This document shows, in pieces, positions 1 to 12,966 of a stretch of 64,000 nucleotides of DNA (positions within the stretch are counted from its first letter, which is position 1; each line of letters opens with the position of its first letter). A program made the position numbers and the translations under genes. The notes beneath the pieces are model-generated. The model saw only the letters and a program-made list of their open reading frames with translations. It did not search any database and was not told the DNA's origin. Source of the stretch: Roseburia rectibacter (GTDB lineage Bacteria > Bacillota > Clostridia > Lachnospirales > Lachnospiraceae); assembly GCF_014287515.2 (NCBI RefSeq), contig NZ_CP092473.1, forward strand, positions 540,001 to 604,000, written 5' to 3'.

Positions 1-2407
<2,407 letters not shown>

Positions 2408-2521
2408 AAATAATAGCGAACGATGTTCGCATTGGAAGTTGCTTCGCAACTTCACAGATTATGTTATTGATGGTGTTCTGTATGAAGTTTTGAAGGTACT
2501 AAGAAAATACCTTTAGATTAT
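2408..2521 (+). other. 23S-tRNA spacer with no 5S rRNA
   Basis: This spacer holds two short hairpins, GCGAAC/GTTCGC near 2417-2431 and GAAGTTGC/GCAACTTC closed by TTCG near 2436-2453, which may be rRNA processing or termination structures. I see none of the conserved 5S rRNA sequence here, nor anywhere before the tRNA block. Confidence 0.6.
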
Positions 2522-2594
2522 TCCTCGATAGCTCAGTTGGTAGAGCACGCGGCTGTTAACCGCGCTGTCGTAGGTTCGAGTCCTACTCGGGGAG
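2522..2594 (+). tRNA. tRNA-Asn (GTT)
   Basis: Full cloverleaf: seven-pair acceptor stem TCCTCGA/TCGGGGA, D-arm GCTCAGTTGGTAGAGC, anticodon loop CTGTTAA giving GTT, T-arm with GGTTCGAGTCC, discriminator G at 2594. The CCA is not encoded. First gene of the tRNA block after the 23S gene. Confidence 0.97.
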
Positions 2595-2620
2595 TTTTTT
2601 TAATGAAAGAATAAAGATAA

Positions 2621-2692
2621 GGCTCCGTGGTCAAGCGGTTAAGACATCGCCCTTTCACGGCGGTAACACGGGTTCGATTCCCGTCGGAGTCA
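2621..2692 (+). tRNA. tRNA-Glu (TTC)
   Basis: Acceptor GGCTCCG pairs with CGGAGTC with one G-T pair. The anticodon loop CTTTCAC gives TTC. The T-loop GGTTCGATTCC is present and the discriminator is A at 2692. No encoded CCA. Confidence 0.97.
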
Positions 2693-2793
2693 TTCAGGAA
2701 TATAAAGAAATAAAGTATTGACAGATTTGTATTCTTGGTATATATTTAGGCAGTAATATTAATAGCATAAAGTATGTTGTTGATAGAATACGT

Positions 2794-2866
2794 GCCGATG
2801 TGGCTCAATTGGCAGAGCAGCTGATTTGTAATCAGCAGGTTATCGGTTCGAGTCCGATCATCGGCT
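2794..2866 (+). tRNA. tRNA-Thr (TGT)
   Basis: Acceptor GCCGATG pairs with CATCGGC. Anticodon stem GCTGA/TCAGC encloses TTTGTAA, anticodon TGT. T-loop GGTTCGAGTCC, discriminator T at 2866. Confidence 0.96.
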
Positions 2867-2876
2867 TTAAACATTT

Positions 2877-2950
2877 GGACCATTAGCTCAGTTGGTTAGA
2901 GCAACCGGCTCATAACCGGTCGGTCCTGGGTTCGAGTCCCCGATGGTCCA
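2877..2950 (+). tRNA. tRNA-Met (CAT), elongator type
   Basis: Acceptor GGACCAT pairs fully with ATGGTCC. Anticodon stem ACCGG/CCGGT encloses CTCATAA, anticodon CAT. The first base pair is formed and the anticodon stem lacks the initiator GGG/CCC run, so this is an elongator rather than initiator tRNA. A lysidine-modified Ile tRNA cannot be excluded by sequence alone but is less likely. Confidence 0.9.
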
Positions 2951-2962
2951 CTAACTAAATAA

Positions 2963-3036
2963 GGCCTAATGGCTCAGTTGGTTAGAGCGCCGCCCTGTCA
3001 CGGCGGAGGTCGCGGGTTCGAGTCCCGCTTGGGTCG
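2963..3036 (+). tRNA. tRNA-Asp (GTC)
   Basis: Acceptor GGCCTAA pairs with TTGGGTC with wobble pairs. Anticodon stem CCGCC/GGCGG encloses CTGTCAC, anticodon GTC. Discriminator G at 3036. Confidence 0.96.
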
Positions 3037-3106
3037 TTTTGCAGTGAGGAAAATGTGAGTGTGTATGCCAGTTCTACGAACTGCCATCCCGCGCTAACGC
3101 TCGGAT

Positions 3107-3167
3107 AAAATAAAAGATTCTGAGTCTTAGCCATGCAAGCATGTCACAACTCAGAATCTTTTATTTT
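3107..3167. terminator. 19-bp perfect inverted repeat, bidirectional terminator
   Basis: Arms 3107-3125 and 3149-3167 are perfect reverse complements, A-rich on the left and T-rich on the right, so the stem ends in a U-run on either strand. The loop contains CATGCAAGCATGT. Outside it, GTGAGTG at 3055 and CACTCAC at 3170 may extend the stem. It splits the tRNA block into Asn-Glu-Thr-Met-Asp and Val-Leu-Arg. Confidence 0.75.
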
Positions 3168-3191
3168 AGCACTCACTACAAGTAATCGCGT

Positions 3192-3264
3192 GGGATCTTA
3201 GCTCAGCTGGGAGAGCATCTGCCTTACAAGCAGAGGGTCATAGGTTCGAGCCCTATAGGTCCCA
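3192..3264 (+). tRNA. tRNA-Val (TAC)
   Basis: Acceptor GGGATCT pairs with AGGTCCC. Anticodon stem TCTGC/GCAGA encloses CTTACAA, anticodon TAC. T-loop GGTTCGAGCCC, discriminator A at 3264. Confidence 0.97.
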
Positions 3265-3286
3265 TTCAATGAGTTTATCTCATTAT

Positions 3287-3370
3287 GCCGGCGTGGCGGA
3301 ACTGGCAGACGCGCAGGACTTAAAATCCTGTTGTAGAAATACAGTACCGGTTCGATTCCGGTCGCCGGCA
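3287..3370 (+). tRNA. tRNA-Leu (TAA)
   Basis: Class II tRNA with a long variable arm (TTGTAGAAATACAG). Acceptor GCCGGCG pairs with CGCCGGC. Anticodon stem CAGGA/TCCTG encloses CTTAAAA, anticodon TAA. Discriminator A at 3370. Confidence 0.97.
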
Positions 3371-3404
3371 TTGTATCTGGTTTCAGATACAATGAATTAA
3401 ATAT

Positions 3405-3478
3405 GTGTGCGTAGCTCAGCTGGATAGAGCACTTGGCTACGGACCAAGGTGTCGGGAGTTCGAATCTTCTCGCGCACG
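3405..3478 (+). tRNA. tRNA-Arg (ACG)
   Basis: Acceptor GTGTGCG pairs with CGCGCAC. Anticodon stem CTTGG/CCAAG encloses CTACGGA, anticodon ACG, expected to be edited to ICG by TadA. Discriminator G at 3478. Last gene of the tRNA block. Confidence 0.96.
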
Positions 3479-3486
3479 TATGTATG

Positions 3487-3515
3487 GAGACATGATTTAT
3501 CATGTCTCTTTTTCT
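3487..3515 (+). terminator. Rho-independent terminator of tRNA block
   Basis: Perfect 9-bp stem GAGACATGA / TCATGTCTC with a TTTA loop, followed by TTTTTCT. It lies just after tRNA-Arg and separates the tRNA block from the rpoB promoter. Confidence 0.9.
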
Positions 3516-3536
3516 ATATATAATTTAAAAAAGTTC

Positions 3537-3566
3537 TTGACGTAATCTCCTCTCTTGTGCTATCAT
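3537..3566 (+). promoter_or_regulatory. rpoBC promoter
   Basis: TTGACG (3537-3542) and TATCAT (3561-3566) are spaced 18 bp apart. A leader of about 110 nt follows before the rpoB ATG. It holds a possible GGACTT/AAGTCC hairpin near 3591-3622 and a CACTAT/TGTGGTG stem near 3575. No rplJ-rplL genes lie upstream, so this promoter probably drives rpoB-rpoC alone. Confidence 0.7.
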
Positions 3567-3682
3567 ATACGTTGCACTATTGTGGTGCAGTGGACTTAGT
3601 GCGCTTATTCGCAGAAGTCCGGTAACGTTATAAACAACGGGTTCTGCCCTTATGTTAATAAAAACGAGAGGTGAAACGTCAA

Positions 3683-6600
3683 ATGGAGAAAAACAGAATA
3701 CGACCAGTCAAAGCCGGTAAAGGCATGCGTATGAGTTACTCAAGACAGAAAGAGGTATTGGAAATGCCGAATCTGATAGAGGTTCAGAAAGACTCCTATC
3801 AGTGGTTTTTAAAAGAAGGCTTAAAAGAAGTTTTCGACGATATCTCCCCAATCGCAGATTACAGCGGTCACTTGAGTCTGGAATTTGTTGATTTTACATT
3901 ATGTGAATCAGATGTAAAATATACAATTCCGGAGTGCAAAGAGAGAGATGCAACTTATGCAGCACCTTTAAAGGTAAAGGTAAGACTTCACAACAAAGAA
4001 ACAGATGAGATTAATGAACATGAGATTTTCATGGGTGATCTTCCTTTGATGACCGAGACAGGTACTTTCGTAATCAACGGAGCCGAGCGTGTTATCGTCA
4101 GCCAGTTGGTACGTTCTCCGGGTATCTATTACGGTATTGCTCACGATAAAGTGGGTAAAAAGCTGTATTCCTGTACCGTGATCCCGAACCGTGGTGCATG
4201 GTTAGAGTATGAGACAGACTCCAATGACGTATTCTATGTTCGTGTTGATAGAACGAGAAAGGTGCCGATCACAGTATTGATCCGTGCACTTGGTATCGGA
4301 ACCAATCAGGAAATCATCGATCTGTTTGGTGAGGAACCGAAGATTCTTGCAAGTTTTGGAAAAGACGTTGCAACAAATTATGAGGAAGGTCTTCTTGAGT
4401 TATATAAGAAAATCAGACCAGGCGAGCCGCTTACAGTTGAAAGTGCGGAGAGCCTTATTTCTGCTATGTTCTTTGATCCGCGAAGATATGATCTTGCAAA
4501 AGTAGGCCGTTACAAATTTAATAAGAAACTTATGTTAAAGAACCGTATCAACGGACAGGTTCTCGCAGAGGATGTTGTAAATCTTGCAACTGGTGAGATC
4601 ATTGCAGAGGCTGGTACGGAAGTGACAAGAAGTCTTGCAGATGATATCCAGAATGCAGCTGTTCCATATGTATGGATTCAGACAGAGACTAGAAATGTCA
4701 AAGTTCTTTCTTCCATGATGGTTGATTTAAGAACATATGTGGACTGCAATCCAAAAGACCTTGGTATCACCGAGCTGGTGTACTATCCGGTACTTGCTCA
4801 GTTGATGGAAGAACATACAGATATTGATGAATTAAAAGAAGCGATCAAAAAGAATGTGCATGACCTGATTCCGAAGCATATTACAAAGGATGATATTTTT
4901 GCATCCATTAACTACAATATGCACTTAGAGTATGGTATCGGTAATGATGATGATATCGATCACCTTGGAAACAGACGTATCCGTGCAGTTGGTGAGTTAT
5001 TACAGAACCAGTATCGTATCGGTCTTTCCAGATTAGAGAGAGTTGTTCGTGAGAGAATGACTACTTTAGATTTAGACGGTATTTCTCCACAGAGTCTGAT
5101 CAATATCAAACCGGTAACAGCAGCGGTAAAAGAGTTCTTTGGTTATTCCCAGTTGTCACAGTTTATGGATCAGAACAACCCATTAGGTGAGCTGACACAT
5201 AAGAGACGTCTTTCTGCATTAGGACCTGGTGGTCTTTCCAGAGACCGTGCCGGATTCGAGGTACGAGATGTACATTATTCCCATTACGGAAGAATGTGCC
5301 CGATCGAGACACCTGAGGGACCAAACATCGGTCTTATCAACTCACTGGCAAGTTATGCAAGAATTAACGAGTATGGTTTCGTAGAGGCACCATACCGTAA
5401 AATCGATAAATCAGATCCTAAGAATCCGCGTGTCACAGACGAAGTAGTTTATATGACAGCAGATGAAGAGGATAATTACCATGTAGCGCAGGCGAATGAG
5501 GCACTGGATGCAGAAGGACATTTTGTCCGTAATTCCGTATCTGGTCGTTACAGAGAGGAAACACAGGAGTATGAGAAGACTATGTTTGATTACATGGATG
5601 TATCTCCGAAGATGGTATTCTCTGTCGCAACAGCACTTATTCCGTTCTTACAGAACGATGATGCAAACCGTGCGCTGATGGGATCTAACATGCAGCGTCA
5701 GGCAGTGCCGCTTCTTACCACAGATGCTCCGGTAGTCGGAACAGGTATGGAGACAAAGGCAGCGGTTGACTCCGGTGTATGTGTGATCGCAAAGAAATCC
5801 GGTATTGTAGAAAGCTCTGAGTCAAACCAGATCATCATTAAGAGTGATGAGGGAACCAGAGATGTATATAAACTGACAAAATTCTCAAGAAGTAACCAGT
5901 CTAACTGCTACAACCAGAGACCGATCGTATTCAAAGGTGACCGTGTGGAAGCCGGAGAAGTGATCGCAGACGGTCCGTCTACTTCAAACGGTGAGTTAGC
6001 ACTTGGTAAAAACCCACTGATCGGATTCATGACCTGGGAAGGTTACAACTACGAGGATGCCGTTCTGTTAAGTGAGAGACTGGTACAGGATGATGTTTAT
6101 ACATCTATCCATATCGAGGAATACGAAGCAGAAGCACGTGATACAAAACTCGGACCGGAAGAGATCACAAGAGATGTTCCTGGTGTCGGTGATGATGCGT
6201 TAAAAGATCTTGATGAGAGGGGTATCATCCGTATCGGTGCAGAGGTTCGTGCCGGTGATATCTTAGTCGGAAAAGTTACTCCGAAGGGAGAGACAGAACT
6301 GACTGCTGAGGAGAGACTGCTTCGTGCGATTTTCGGTGAGAAGGCAAGAGAAGTACGTGATACTTCCTTAAAGGTACCACATGGTGAATATGGTATCGTA
6401 GTTGATGCAAAGGTATTTACAAGAGAAAACGGTGATGAGTTATCTCCTGGTGTAAATCAGGCAGTCCGCATTTATATTGCACAGAAGAGAAAGATCTCTG
6501 TCGGTGATAAGATGGCTGGTCGTCATGGTAACAAGGGTGTCGTTTCCCGTGTACTTCCTGTTGAGGATATGCCATTCCTGCCAAACGGACGTCCGCTTGA

Positions 6601-7579
6601 TATCGTATTAAATCCTCTTGGTGTGCCGTCCCGTATGAACATTGGTCAGGTCCTTGAGATTCACTTAAGTCTTGCTGCAAAAGCACTTGGATTTAACATC
6701 GAGACACCGGTATTCGATGGTGCGAAAGAGATTGATATCCAGGATACACTTGAGCTTGCAAATGACTATGTAAATATGCCGTTTGATGCTGCAGAAGCAG
6801 AAAAAGAAGGCAAAACAGAGAGCTTTGAAGAAAAATATAAAGATATATTAAGAGAAGACGTTATGAAGTATCTTTCTGACAACCGTGCACACCGTGCACT
6901 GTGGAAAGGCGTTCCGATCTCCCGCGACGGAAAGGTTCAGCTTCGTGACGGACGTACCGGAGAGCCGTTTGATTCACCGGTTACCATTGGACACATGCAT
7001 TATCTGAAACTCCACCATCTGGTAGATGATAAGATCCATGCACGTTCTACTGGTCCTTACTCCTTAGTAACGCAGCAGCCGTTAGGTGGTAAAGCACAGT
7101 TCGGTGGTCAGCGTTTCGGAGAGATGGAGGTTTGGGCACTGGAAGCATACGGTGCATCCTATACCTTACAGGAGATCTTAACAGTAAAATCCGATGATGT
7201 TGTCGGACGTGTTAAGACTTACGAAGCAATTATTAAGGGTGATAATATCCCTGAACCGGGTATCCCAGAGTCTTTCAAGGTTCTGTTAAAAGAGCTTCAG
7301 TCACTTGGTCTGGATGTCAAAGTCTTAGATGAGGACAGAAACGAAGTAGAGCTGATGGAGACAAGCGAATACGGCAATACAGATCTGAATTCCATTATTT
7401 CCGGAGATAAGGATTTTGCATTTGAGGACAGTGATTCCTTTGCAAAGATGGGATTCTCACAGAAAGAGTTCAATGCGGAAAATGAAGAACTCGTAGATGT
7501 GGATGAGGAACCGGAGGAAGATGAGGATGATTCCGACTTTTTCGACGATGCAGAAGAAAATACTCTTGACGAAGAATAA
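3683..7579 (+). CDS. rpoB: RNA polymerase beta subunit
   Basis: Beta subunit of the core RNA polymerase, about 1298 residues, close to the usual Firmicute length. Visible landmarks are the N-terminal [19 protein letters not shown], the rifampicin-pocket segment [20 protein letters not shown] (about residues 490-510, with the D, H and S positions as in drug-sensitive enzymes), [20 protein letters not shown], the catalytic-side [10 protein letters not shown] and the C-terminal [12 protein letters not shown] prefer the ATG at 3683 because AGAGGTG at 3667-3673 sits correctly upstream; a GTG at 3671 would lie inside that site. A very acidic C-terminal tail ([13 protein letters not shown]) follows the conserved part. 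rpoC starts 19 nt downstream, so the two form one operon. Confidence 0.98.
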   Translation: MEKNRIRPVKAGKGMRMSYSRQKEVLEMPNLIEVQKDSYQWFLKEGLKEVFDDISPIADYSGHLSLEFVDFTLCESDVKYTIPECKERDATYAAPLKVKVRLHNKETDEINEHEIFMGDLPLMTETGTFVINGAERVIVSQLVRSPGIYYGIAHDKVGKKLYSCTVIPNRGAWLEYETDSNDVFYVRVDRTRKVPITVLIRALGIGTNQEIIDLFGEEPKILASFGKDVATNYEEGLLELYKKIRPGEPLTVESAESLISAMFFDPRRYDLAKVGRYKFNKKLMLKNRINGQVLAEDVVNLATGEIIAEAGTEVTRSLADDIQNAAVPYVWIQTETRNVKVLSSMMVDLRTYVDCNPKDLGITELVYYPVLAQLMEEHTDIDELKEAIKKNVHDLIPKHITKDDIFASINYNMHLEYGIGNDDDIDHLGNRRIRAVGELLQNQYRIGLSRLERVVRERMTTLDLDGISPQSLINIKPVTAAVKEFFGYSQLSQFMDQNNPLGELTHKRRLSALGPGGLSRDRAGFEVRDVHYSHYGRMCPIETPEGPNIGLINSLASYARINEYGFVEAPYRKIDKSDPKNPRVTDEVVYMTADEEDNYHVAQANEALDAEGHFVRNSVSGRYREETQEYEKTMFDYMDVSPKMVFSVATALIPFLQNDDANRALMGSNMQRQAVPLLTTDAPVVGTGMETKAAVDSGVCVIAKKSGIVESSESNQIIIKSDEGTRDVYKLTKFSRSNQSNCYNQRPIVFKGDRVEAGEVIADGPSTSNGELALGKNPLIGFMTWEGYNYEDAVLLSERLVQDDVYTSIHIEEYEAEARDTKLGPEEITRDVPGVGDDALKDLDERGIIRIGAEVRAGDILVGKVTPKGETELTAEERLLRAIFGEKAREVRDTSLKVPHGEYGIVVDAKVFTRENGDELSPGVNQAVRIYIAQKRKISVGDKMAGRHGNKGVVSRVLPVEDMPFLPNGRPLDIVLNPLGVPSRMNIGQVLEIHLSLAAKALGFNIETPVFDGAKEIDIQDTLELANDYVNMPFDAAEAEKEGKTESFEEKYKDILREDVMKYLSDNRAHRALWKGVPISRDGKVQLRDGRTGEPFDSPVTIGHMHYLKLHHLVDDKIHARSTGPYSLVTQQPLGGKAQFGGQRFGEMEVWALEAYGASYTLQEILTVKSDDVVGRVKTYEAIIKGDNIPEPGIPESFKVLLKELQSLGLDVKVLDEDRNEVELMETSEYGNTDLNSIISGDKDFAFEDSDSFAKMGFSQKEFNAENEELVDVDEEPEEDEDDSDFFDDAEENTLDEE

Positions 7580-7598
7580 ATAGAAAGGGAGTGTCATA

Positions 7599-10500
7599 AT
7601 GCCAGAAACAATGAGTAAAGAAACCACAGGTCAGTCTATCTCATTTGATGCCATTAAAATTGGATTGGCGTCTCCGGAAAAGATCCGGGAATGGTCCAGA
7701 GGCGAGGTAAAGAAACCGGAGACCATTAACTATAGAACTTTAAAACCGGAAAAAGATGGTCTGTTCTGTGAAAAGATATTTGGACCGAGCAAAGACTGGG
7801 AATGTCATTGTGGTAAATATAAGAAAATCCGTTACAAAGGCGTTGTCTGCGACCGATGCGGCGTTGAGATTACAAAAGCAAGCGTTCGTAGAGAGCGTAT
7901 GGGACACATTGAGCTTGCTGCTCCGGTATCCCATATCTGGTACTTTAAGGGTATTCCGTCACGTATGGGATTAATCCTTGACTTATCCCCAAGAACTCTT
8001 GAAAAAGTTCTTTACTTTGCTTCTTATATCGTACTGGATGCGGGCAACACCGCATTGCAGTACAAACAGGTACTTTCCGAGAGCGAATACCAGGAAGCAA
8101 GAGAGCAGTACGGCAGTTCTTTCCGTGTTGGAATGGGTGCTGAGGCTATTCAGGAATTATTACAGGCAATCGATCTGGAGAAAGATTCCGCAGAATTAAA
8201 GGCAGAGCTTGAGGATGCAACCGGCCAGAAACGTGCAAGAATCATCAAGAGACTGGAAGTTGTAGAGGCTTTCCGTGAGTCCGGCAACAAACCGGAGTGG
8301 ATGATCATGACAGTGATCCCGGTTATCCCGCCAGATTTACGTCCTATGGTTCAGCTGGATGGTGGACGTTTTGCAACATCCGATCTGAATGATTTATACA
8401 GACGTATCATCAACCGTAACAATCGTTTAAGAAGACTCTTAGAGTTAGGAGCACCGGATATCATCGTCCGCAACGAGAAACGTATGCTTCAGGAAGCTGT
8501 TGATGCCCTGATCGATAATGGTCGTCGTGGCCGTCCTGTTACAGGTCCTGGTAACCGTGCATTAAAATCTCTTTCAGATATGTTAAAAGGTAAATCCGGA
8601 CGTTTCCGTCAGAACTTACTTGGAAAACGTGTTGACTACTCCGGACGTTCCGTTATCTGTGTAGAGCCGAAGTTAAAGATTTATCAGTGCGGTCTGCCAA
8701 AAGAGATGGCAATTGAGCTGTTCAAACCGTTCGTAATGAAAGAGCTTGTTGCAAACGGAACTGCACACAATATCAAGAGTGCGAAAAAGATGGTTGAGAG
8801 ACTCCAGACAGAGGTTTGGGATGTTCTCGAAGACGTTATCAAAGAGCATCCGGTTATGTTAAACCGTGCTCCTACACTGCATCGTCTTGGTATTCAGGCA
8901 TTCGAGCCGATCCTCGTAGAAGGTAAGGCAATTAAGTTACATCCATTGGTATGTACCGCGTTCAACGCCGACTTCGATGGTGACCAGATGGCTGTGCATC
9001 TTCCACTTTCTGTAGAAGCACAGGCAGAGTGCCGTTTTATGTTACTTTCACCGAATAACCTGTTAAAACCGTCTGATGGTGGTCTTGTTGCCGTTCCTTC
9101 ACAGGATATGGTACTTGGTATCTACTATCTGACACAGGAGAGACCGGGAGCAAAAGGAGAAGGTAAATTCTTCAAGAGTGTAAACGAAGCAATTCTTGCA
9201 TACGAGAATGGTGTAGTAACACTTCACTCAAGAATCACTGTCCGCATGACAAAGACCATGCCGGATGGAACAACACTTACCGGAAATGTAGAATCTACAT
9301 TGGGACGCTTCATTTTTAATGAGATCATTCCACAGGATCTTGGATTTGTAGACAGAAGCATTCCGGGCAATGAATTAAAACTGGAAGTAGATTTCCTCGT
9401 TGCAAAGAAACAGAATAAACAGATTCTGGAAAAAGTAATCAATATCCATGGTGCAACAAAGACAGCAGAAGTTCTTGATGCCGTAAAAGCTATGGGTTAC
9501 AAATATTCCACAAGAGCAGCTATGACCGTATCCATTTCCGATATGACCGTACCGCCTCAGAAACCGCAGATGATCAAAGATGCACAGGATACTGTTGACC
9601 GTATCATGAAACAGTATAAACGTGGTCTTATCACTGAGGAAGAGCGTTACAAAGAGGTTGTTGAAACCTGGAAAGAGACCGATGAGGAGCTGACACATGC
9701 ACTTCTTTCCGGACTTGATAAATACAACAACATCTTCATGATGGCTGACTCCGGAGCCCGTGGTTCCGATAAACAGATCAAACAGCTTGCCGGTATGCGT
9801 GGACTTATGGCAGATACAACCGGTCGTACGATCGAGCTGCCGATCAAGTCAAACTTCCGTGAAGGTCTTGACGTACTCGAATACTTCATGTCCGCACATG
9901 GTGCCCGTAAAGGTCTTTCCGATACCGCACTTCGTACGGCTGACTCCGGTTACCTGACCAGACGTCTTGTTGATGTTTCACAGCACATGATCGTTCGTGA
10001 GTCTGACTGCTGTGAGGGTACAGGCAGAGAGATTCCGGGAATGTGGGTAACTGCATTCATGGATGGAAAAGAAGAGATCGAGAGTCTTCAGGAGCGTATC
10101 ACAGGACGTTTCTCCTGCAATACGATCTGTGACAAAGATGGAAATGTCATTGTAAAAGCAAACCATATGATCACACCGAAGCGTGCAGCTGCAGTTATGA
10201 GCCAGGGGGTTGATGAGAATGGCGAGCCGCTTAAGAAAGTTAAGATCCGTACCGTATTATCCTGCCGCTCCCATATGGGTGTCTGTGCAAAATGTTACGG
10301 TGCAAACATGGCTACCGGCCAGGCTGTACAGGTTGGTGAGGCAATCGGTATTATCGCAGCACAGTCTATCGGTGAGCCTGGTACACAGCTTACCATGCGT
10401 ACGTTCCATACCGGTGGTGTTGCCGGAAACGATATTACACAGGGTCTTCCTCGTGTCGAGGAGATTTTTGAGGCAAGAAAGCCTAAGGGTCTTGCTATCA

Positions 10501-11270
10501 TCACAGAGTTTGGCGGCGTAGCAACGATTAAGGATACCAAGAAGAAACGTGAGATCATCGTTACCAATAATGAGACCGGAGAATCAAAGGCATATCTGAT
10601 CCCTTATGGTTCCAGAATTAAGGTTATGGATGGCGCAGTACTTGAAGCCGGTGATGAGCTGACAGAAGGTTCTGTAAATCCACACGATATCTTAAAGATC
10701 AAAGGTGTCCGTGCAGTTCAGGATTACATGCTCCGCGAGGTACAGCGTGTATACCGTCTGCAGGGTGTAGAAATCAACGATAAGCATATCGAGGTTATTG
10801 TGCGTCAGATGTTACAGAAAGTACGCGTTGAGACAAACGGTGATTCAGAGATGCTTCCGGGTGTATTGGTAGATGCACTTGATTTCGAAGATACCAATGA
10901 GAAACTGGTAGAAGAAGGAAAAGAGCCGGCAGAGGGCAAACAGGTATTACTTGGTATTACCAAGGCTTCCCTTGCAACGAACTCCTTCTTATCAGCAGCA
11001 TCCTTCCAGGAGACAACAAAAGTTCTTACGGAAGCTGCAATCAAAGGTAAAGTCGATCCATTGATCGGTATGAAAGAGAATGTTATCATCGGTAAACTGA
11101 TTCCTGCAGGAACAGGTATGAAGAGATACCGCAACATTAAACTGGATTCTGATATCAATGAGGATGACGAGCTGATGTTTGATGATTTTGATGACTTCGA
11201 CGATTATGAGGAAGAGATTCCGAGGGACGAAGAAAATGAAATCGAAGAAGCTCCGGTAGAGGAAGAATAA
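7599..11270 (+). CDS. rpoC: RNA polymerase beta' subunit
   Basis: Beta-prime subunit of RNA polymerase, 1223 residues. The N-terminal zinc-binding motif [13 protein letters not shown]...CDRCGVE is near residues 68-90, the active-site magnesium loop [14 protein letters not shown] is near residue 455, and the second zinc cluster [13 protein letters not shown] is near residues 890-905. The trigger-loop and bridge-helix region ([18 protein letters not shown]) is intact. The C terminus ends in a long acidic stretch ([14 protein letters not shown]), matching the acidic tail of RpoB. The start follows AAAGGGAG with good spacing. Transcription ends at the hairpin just downstream. Confidence 0.98.
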   Translation: MPETMSKETTGQSISFDAIKIGLASPEKIREWSRGEVKKPETINYRTLKPEKDGLFCEKIFGPSKDWECHCGKYKKIRYKGVVCDRCGVEITKASVRRERMGHIELAAPVSHIWYFKGIPSRMGLILDLSPRTLEKVLYFASYIVLDAGNTALQYKQVLSESEYQEAREQYGSSFRVGMGAEAIQELLQAIDLEKDSAELKAELEDATGQKRARIIKRLEVVEAFRESGNKPEWMIMTVIPVIPPDLRPMVQLDGGRFATSDLNDLYRRIINRNNRLRRLLELGAPDIIVRNEKRMLQEAVDALIDNGRRGRPVTGPGNRALKSLSDMLKGKSGRFRQNLLGKRVDYSGRSVICVEPKLKIYQCGLPKEMAIELFKPFVMKELVANGTAHNIKSAKKMVERLQTEVWDVLEDVIKEHPVMLNRAPTLHRLGIQAFEPILVEGKAIKLHPLVCTAFNADFDGDQMAVHLPLSVEAQAECRFMLLSPNNLLKPSDGGLVAVPSQDMVLGIYYLTQERPGAKGEGKFFKSVNEAILAYENGVVTLHSRITVRMTKTMPDGTTLTGNVESTLGRFIFNEIIPQDLGFVDRSIPGNELKLEVDFLVAKKQNKQILEKVINIHGATKTAEVLDAVKAMGYKYSTRAAMTVSISDMTVPPQKPQMIKDAQDTVDRIMKQYKRGLITEEERYKEVVETWKETDEELTHALLSGLDKYNNIFMMADSGARGSDKQIKQLAGMRGLMADTTGRTIELPIKSNFREGLDVLEYFMSAHGARKGLSDTALRTADSGYLTRRLVDVSQHMIVRESDCCEGTGREIPGMWVTAFMDGKEEIESLQERITGRFSCNTICDKDGNVIVKANHMITPKRAAAVMSQGVDENGEPLKKVKIRTVLSCRSHMGVCAKCYGANMATGQAVQVGEAIGIIAAQSIGEPGTQLTMRTFHTGGVAGNDITQGLPRVEEIFEARKPKGLAIITEFGGVATIKDTKKKREIIVTNNETGESKAYLIPYGSRIKVMDGAVLEAGDELTEGSVNPHDILKIKGVRAVQDYMLREVQRVYRLQGVEINDKHIEVIVRQMLQKVRVETNGDSEMLPGVLVDALDFEDTNEKLVEEGKEPAEGKQVLLGITKASLATNSFLSAASFQETTKVLTEAAIKGKVDPLIGMKENVIIGKLIPAGTGMKRYRNIKLDSDINEDDELMFDDFDDFDDYEEEIPRDEENEIEEAPVEEE

Positions 11271-11285
11271 AATAATATTTATGAG

Positions 11286-11337
11286 AAGAACTGTCGCACC
11301 AGCTGATAAAAGTCAGTGGTGCACGGTTCTTTTTTTA
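11286..11337 (+). terminator. rpoBC terminator
   Basis: Imperfect hairpin with left arm AGAACTGTCGCACCA from 11287 and right arm TGGTGCACGGTTCT ending at 11330, followed by T7. The next 145 bases are AT-rich with no gene. Confidence 0.85.
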
Positions 11338-11482
11338 ATTTATAGGATTTTTTTGATTCATAGGATTCTTTTTTCTGGCAGCTGGAAAAAATATGTATAA
11401 TTCACAAGAAACTGGAAAAAATAGATAAGGGTGCAAAAAAAACAGATTATTATAGAAGAAAGTCTGAAAATAGAAAAAAGGC

Positions 11483-11511
11483 TTGACATACAGGAATTGC
11501 ACTTATATAAT
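11483..11511 (+). promoter_or_regulatory. Promoter of rpsL (str operon)
   Basis: Consensus TTGACA (11483-11488), 17-bp spacer, TATAAT (11506-11511). The leader to rpsL is about 50 nt and contains a TGCATATTTA repeat (11520 and 11534) that can form a small hairpin. Confidence 0.9.
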
Positions 11512-11565
11512 AATTTAGCATGCATATTTAGGGATGCATATTTAATATAACAGGAGGTGAAAATA

Positions 11566-11985
11566 ATGCCAACATTTAACCAGTTAGTAAGAAAAGGACG
11601 TCAGACATCTGTTAAGAAGTCTACTGCACCTGCACTTCAGAAGGGTTACAACTCCCTGCAGAAGAGACCTACAAATACTTCTTCTCCGCAGAAGAGAGGT
11701 GTATGTACCGCTGTTAAGACAGCAACTCCTAAAAAACCTAACTCAGCTCTTAGAAAGATCGCCAGAGTTCGTCTTTCCAACGGAATCGAGGTAACAAGCT
11801 ACATCCCAGGTGAGGGACACAACTTACAGGAGCACAGCGTTGTTCTGATCCGTGGTGGTCGTGTTAAGGACTTACCAGGTACAAGATATCACATCATCCG
11901 TGGTACACTTGATACAGCAGGAGTCGCTAACAGAAAGCAGGCTCGTTCCAAATACGGCGCTAAGAGACCAAAGGCTTCTAAGTAA
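11566..11985 (+). CDS. rpsL: 30S ribosomal protein S12
   Basis: S12 of the decoding centre, 139 residues from the ATG at 11566, which follows AGGAGG at 11552-11557. Typical core [12 protein letters not shown] at the start, [20 protein letters not shown] near residues 55-75 and [20 protein letters not shown] near 100-120. Both lysines where streptomycin resistance usually arises (PKKPN and RVKDLPG) are wild type. It is the first gene of the str cluster, followed by a 339-nt gap before rpsG. Confidence 0.98.
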   Translation: MPTFNQLVRKGRQTSVKKSTAPALQKGYNSLQKRPTNTSSPQKRGVCTAVKTATPKKPNSALRKIARVRLSNGIEVTSYIPGEGHNLQEHSVVLIRGGRVKDLPGTRYHIIRGTLDTAGVANRKQARSKYGAKRPKASK

Positions 11986-12324
11986 TTTCAGGTATTGGAC
12001 CGAAGTTGCTTGATAATTTAGCGAACCATAGTATCACATTTGTTGTATCCGGCATCTTCTGCCGGATGGACTATAGGTTGGTGTTGGGATTATTATCACA
12101 AACGATAGATTTCCGCACGAACATTATGGCGAAATAGGTGGTCTTTGACCGATATTTTACACATTGTGAGTACCGTTGAATTAATCGAAATGAAGTTCAC
12201 TGAAACAGCCTGCCGGATAGCGGTATGCTGTCAGGTTATAAGGCTGTAAATGGCGGCGCTGCCGCACTCAGTAAATGCAGAAGTTTTTTCTGTATAGTAA
12301 ATTATGATTAAGGAGGGAAGAACC
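11986..12324 (+). other. Long rpsL-rpsG intercistronic region, possible r-protein leader
   Basis: No ORF is supported in this 339-nt gap. It holds a perfect 7-bp hairpin ATCCGGC/GCCGGAT at 12047-12067, flanked by CCATAGT (12026) and ACTATAGG (12070), which may extend the stem. Further possible stems occur near 12207-12240 (GCCTGCCGGATAGCGG). In E. coli the S12-S7 gap binds S7 for autoregulation, so a related role is plausible, but this is inference. I see no clear internal terminator. Confidence 0.4.
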
Positions 12325-12795
12325 GTGCCACGTAAAGGACATACTCAGAAAAGAGACGTATTAGCAGATCCGTTATACAACAACAAAGTGGTTACCAAAC
12401 TTATCAACAACATCATGTTAGATGGTAAGAAAGGTGTTGCTCAGAAAATTGTATACGGAGCTTTCACAAGAGTTGAGGAGAAAACAGAGAAACCAGCTCT
12501 TGAGGTATTTGAAGCAGCAATGAATAACGTTATGCCTGTTCTTGAAGTAAAGGCAAGACGTATCGGTGGTGCAACATATCAGGTACCGATCGAAGTAAGA
12601 CCGGATCGTCGTCAGGCGTTAGCACTTCGCTGGCTGACCACTTACTCTCGTAACAGAGGAGAGAAGACGATGGAAGAAAGACTTGCGAACGAGATTATGG
12701 ATGCAGCAAACAATACTGGTGCATCTGTTAAGAAAAAAGAAGATATGCACAAAATGGCAGAGGCAAACAAGGCTTTCGCGCACTACAGATTCTAA
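12325..12795 (+). CDS. rpsG: 30S ribosomal protein S7
   Basis: S7, the primary binder of the 3' major domain of 16S rRNA, 156 residues. The start is the GTG at 12325, preceded by AGGAGG at 12311-12316. This gives the canonical N terminus [20 protein letters not shown]; the in-frame ATG at 12304 lies before the ribosome site and is rejected. Conserved [32 protein letters not shown] and the C-terminal [20 protein letters not shown] are all present. The last codons and stop region are duplicated downstream. Confidence 0.98.
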   Translation: MPRKGHTQKRDVLADPLYNNKVVTKLINNIMLDGKKGVAQKIVYGAFTRVEEKTEKPALEVFEAAMNNVMPVLEVKARRIGGATYQVPIEVRPDRRQALALRWLTTYSRNRGEKTMEERLANEIMDAANNTGASVKKKEDMHKMAEANKAFAHYRF

Positions 12796-12879
12796 AAGAA
12801 TTCAGAATATCTCCGCGATGCTTCAGCTTTCGTGCATTACAGATTCTAATAGAATCCAAAATGTTTCCGCAAAGCTGTT
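12772..12879 (+). repeat. Two-copy 54-bp tandem duplication of the rpsG 3' end
   Basis: Unit 1 (12772-12825) covers the last eight codons and stop of rpsG plus 30 nt. Unit 2 (12826-12879) repeats it with scattered substitutions: GCTTTCGCGCACTACAG against GCTTTCGTGCATTACAG, both followed by ATTCTAA. GCTTTT at 12880 starts a third, degenerate unit, and GCTTTCGCGGCGATAGC near 12917 may be another relic. Each copy contains a GATTCT/AGAAT(T/C)C hairpin around the stop codon. The repeat fills most of the rpsG-fusA gap. Confidence 0.85.
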
Positions 12880-12966
12880 GCTTTTAAATATGGAATTTTT
12901 GATCGCTGCGTGAGCTTTTGCTTTCGCGGCGATAGCATATCGTTAGTAAATTAAGGAGGAAATACC

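Noticed and set aside
3198..3503. 101-codon minus-strand ORF over 3198-3503
   Set aside because: It is antisense across tRNA-Val, -Leu and -Arg.
12683..12913. 76-codon ORF overlapping rpsG 3' end
   Set aside because: Its repeated DSKRIQN/DSNRIQN pattern is just the translation of the 54-bp tandem duplication in another frame; it has no ribosome site.
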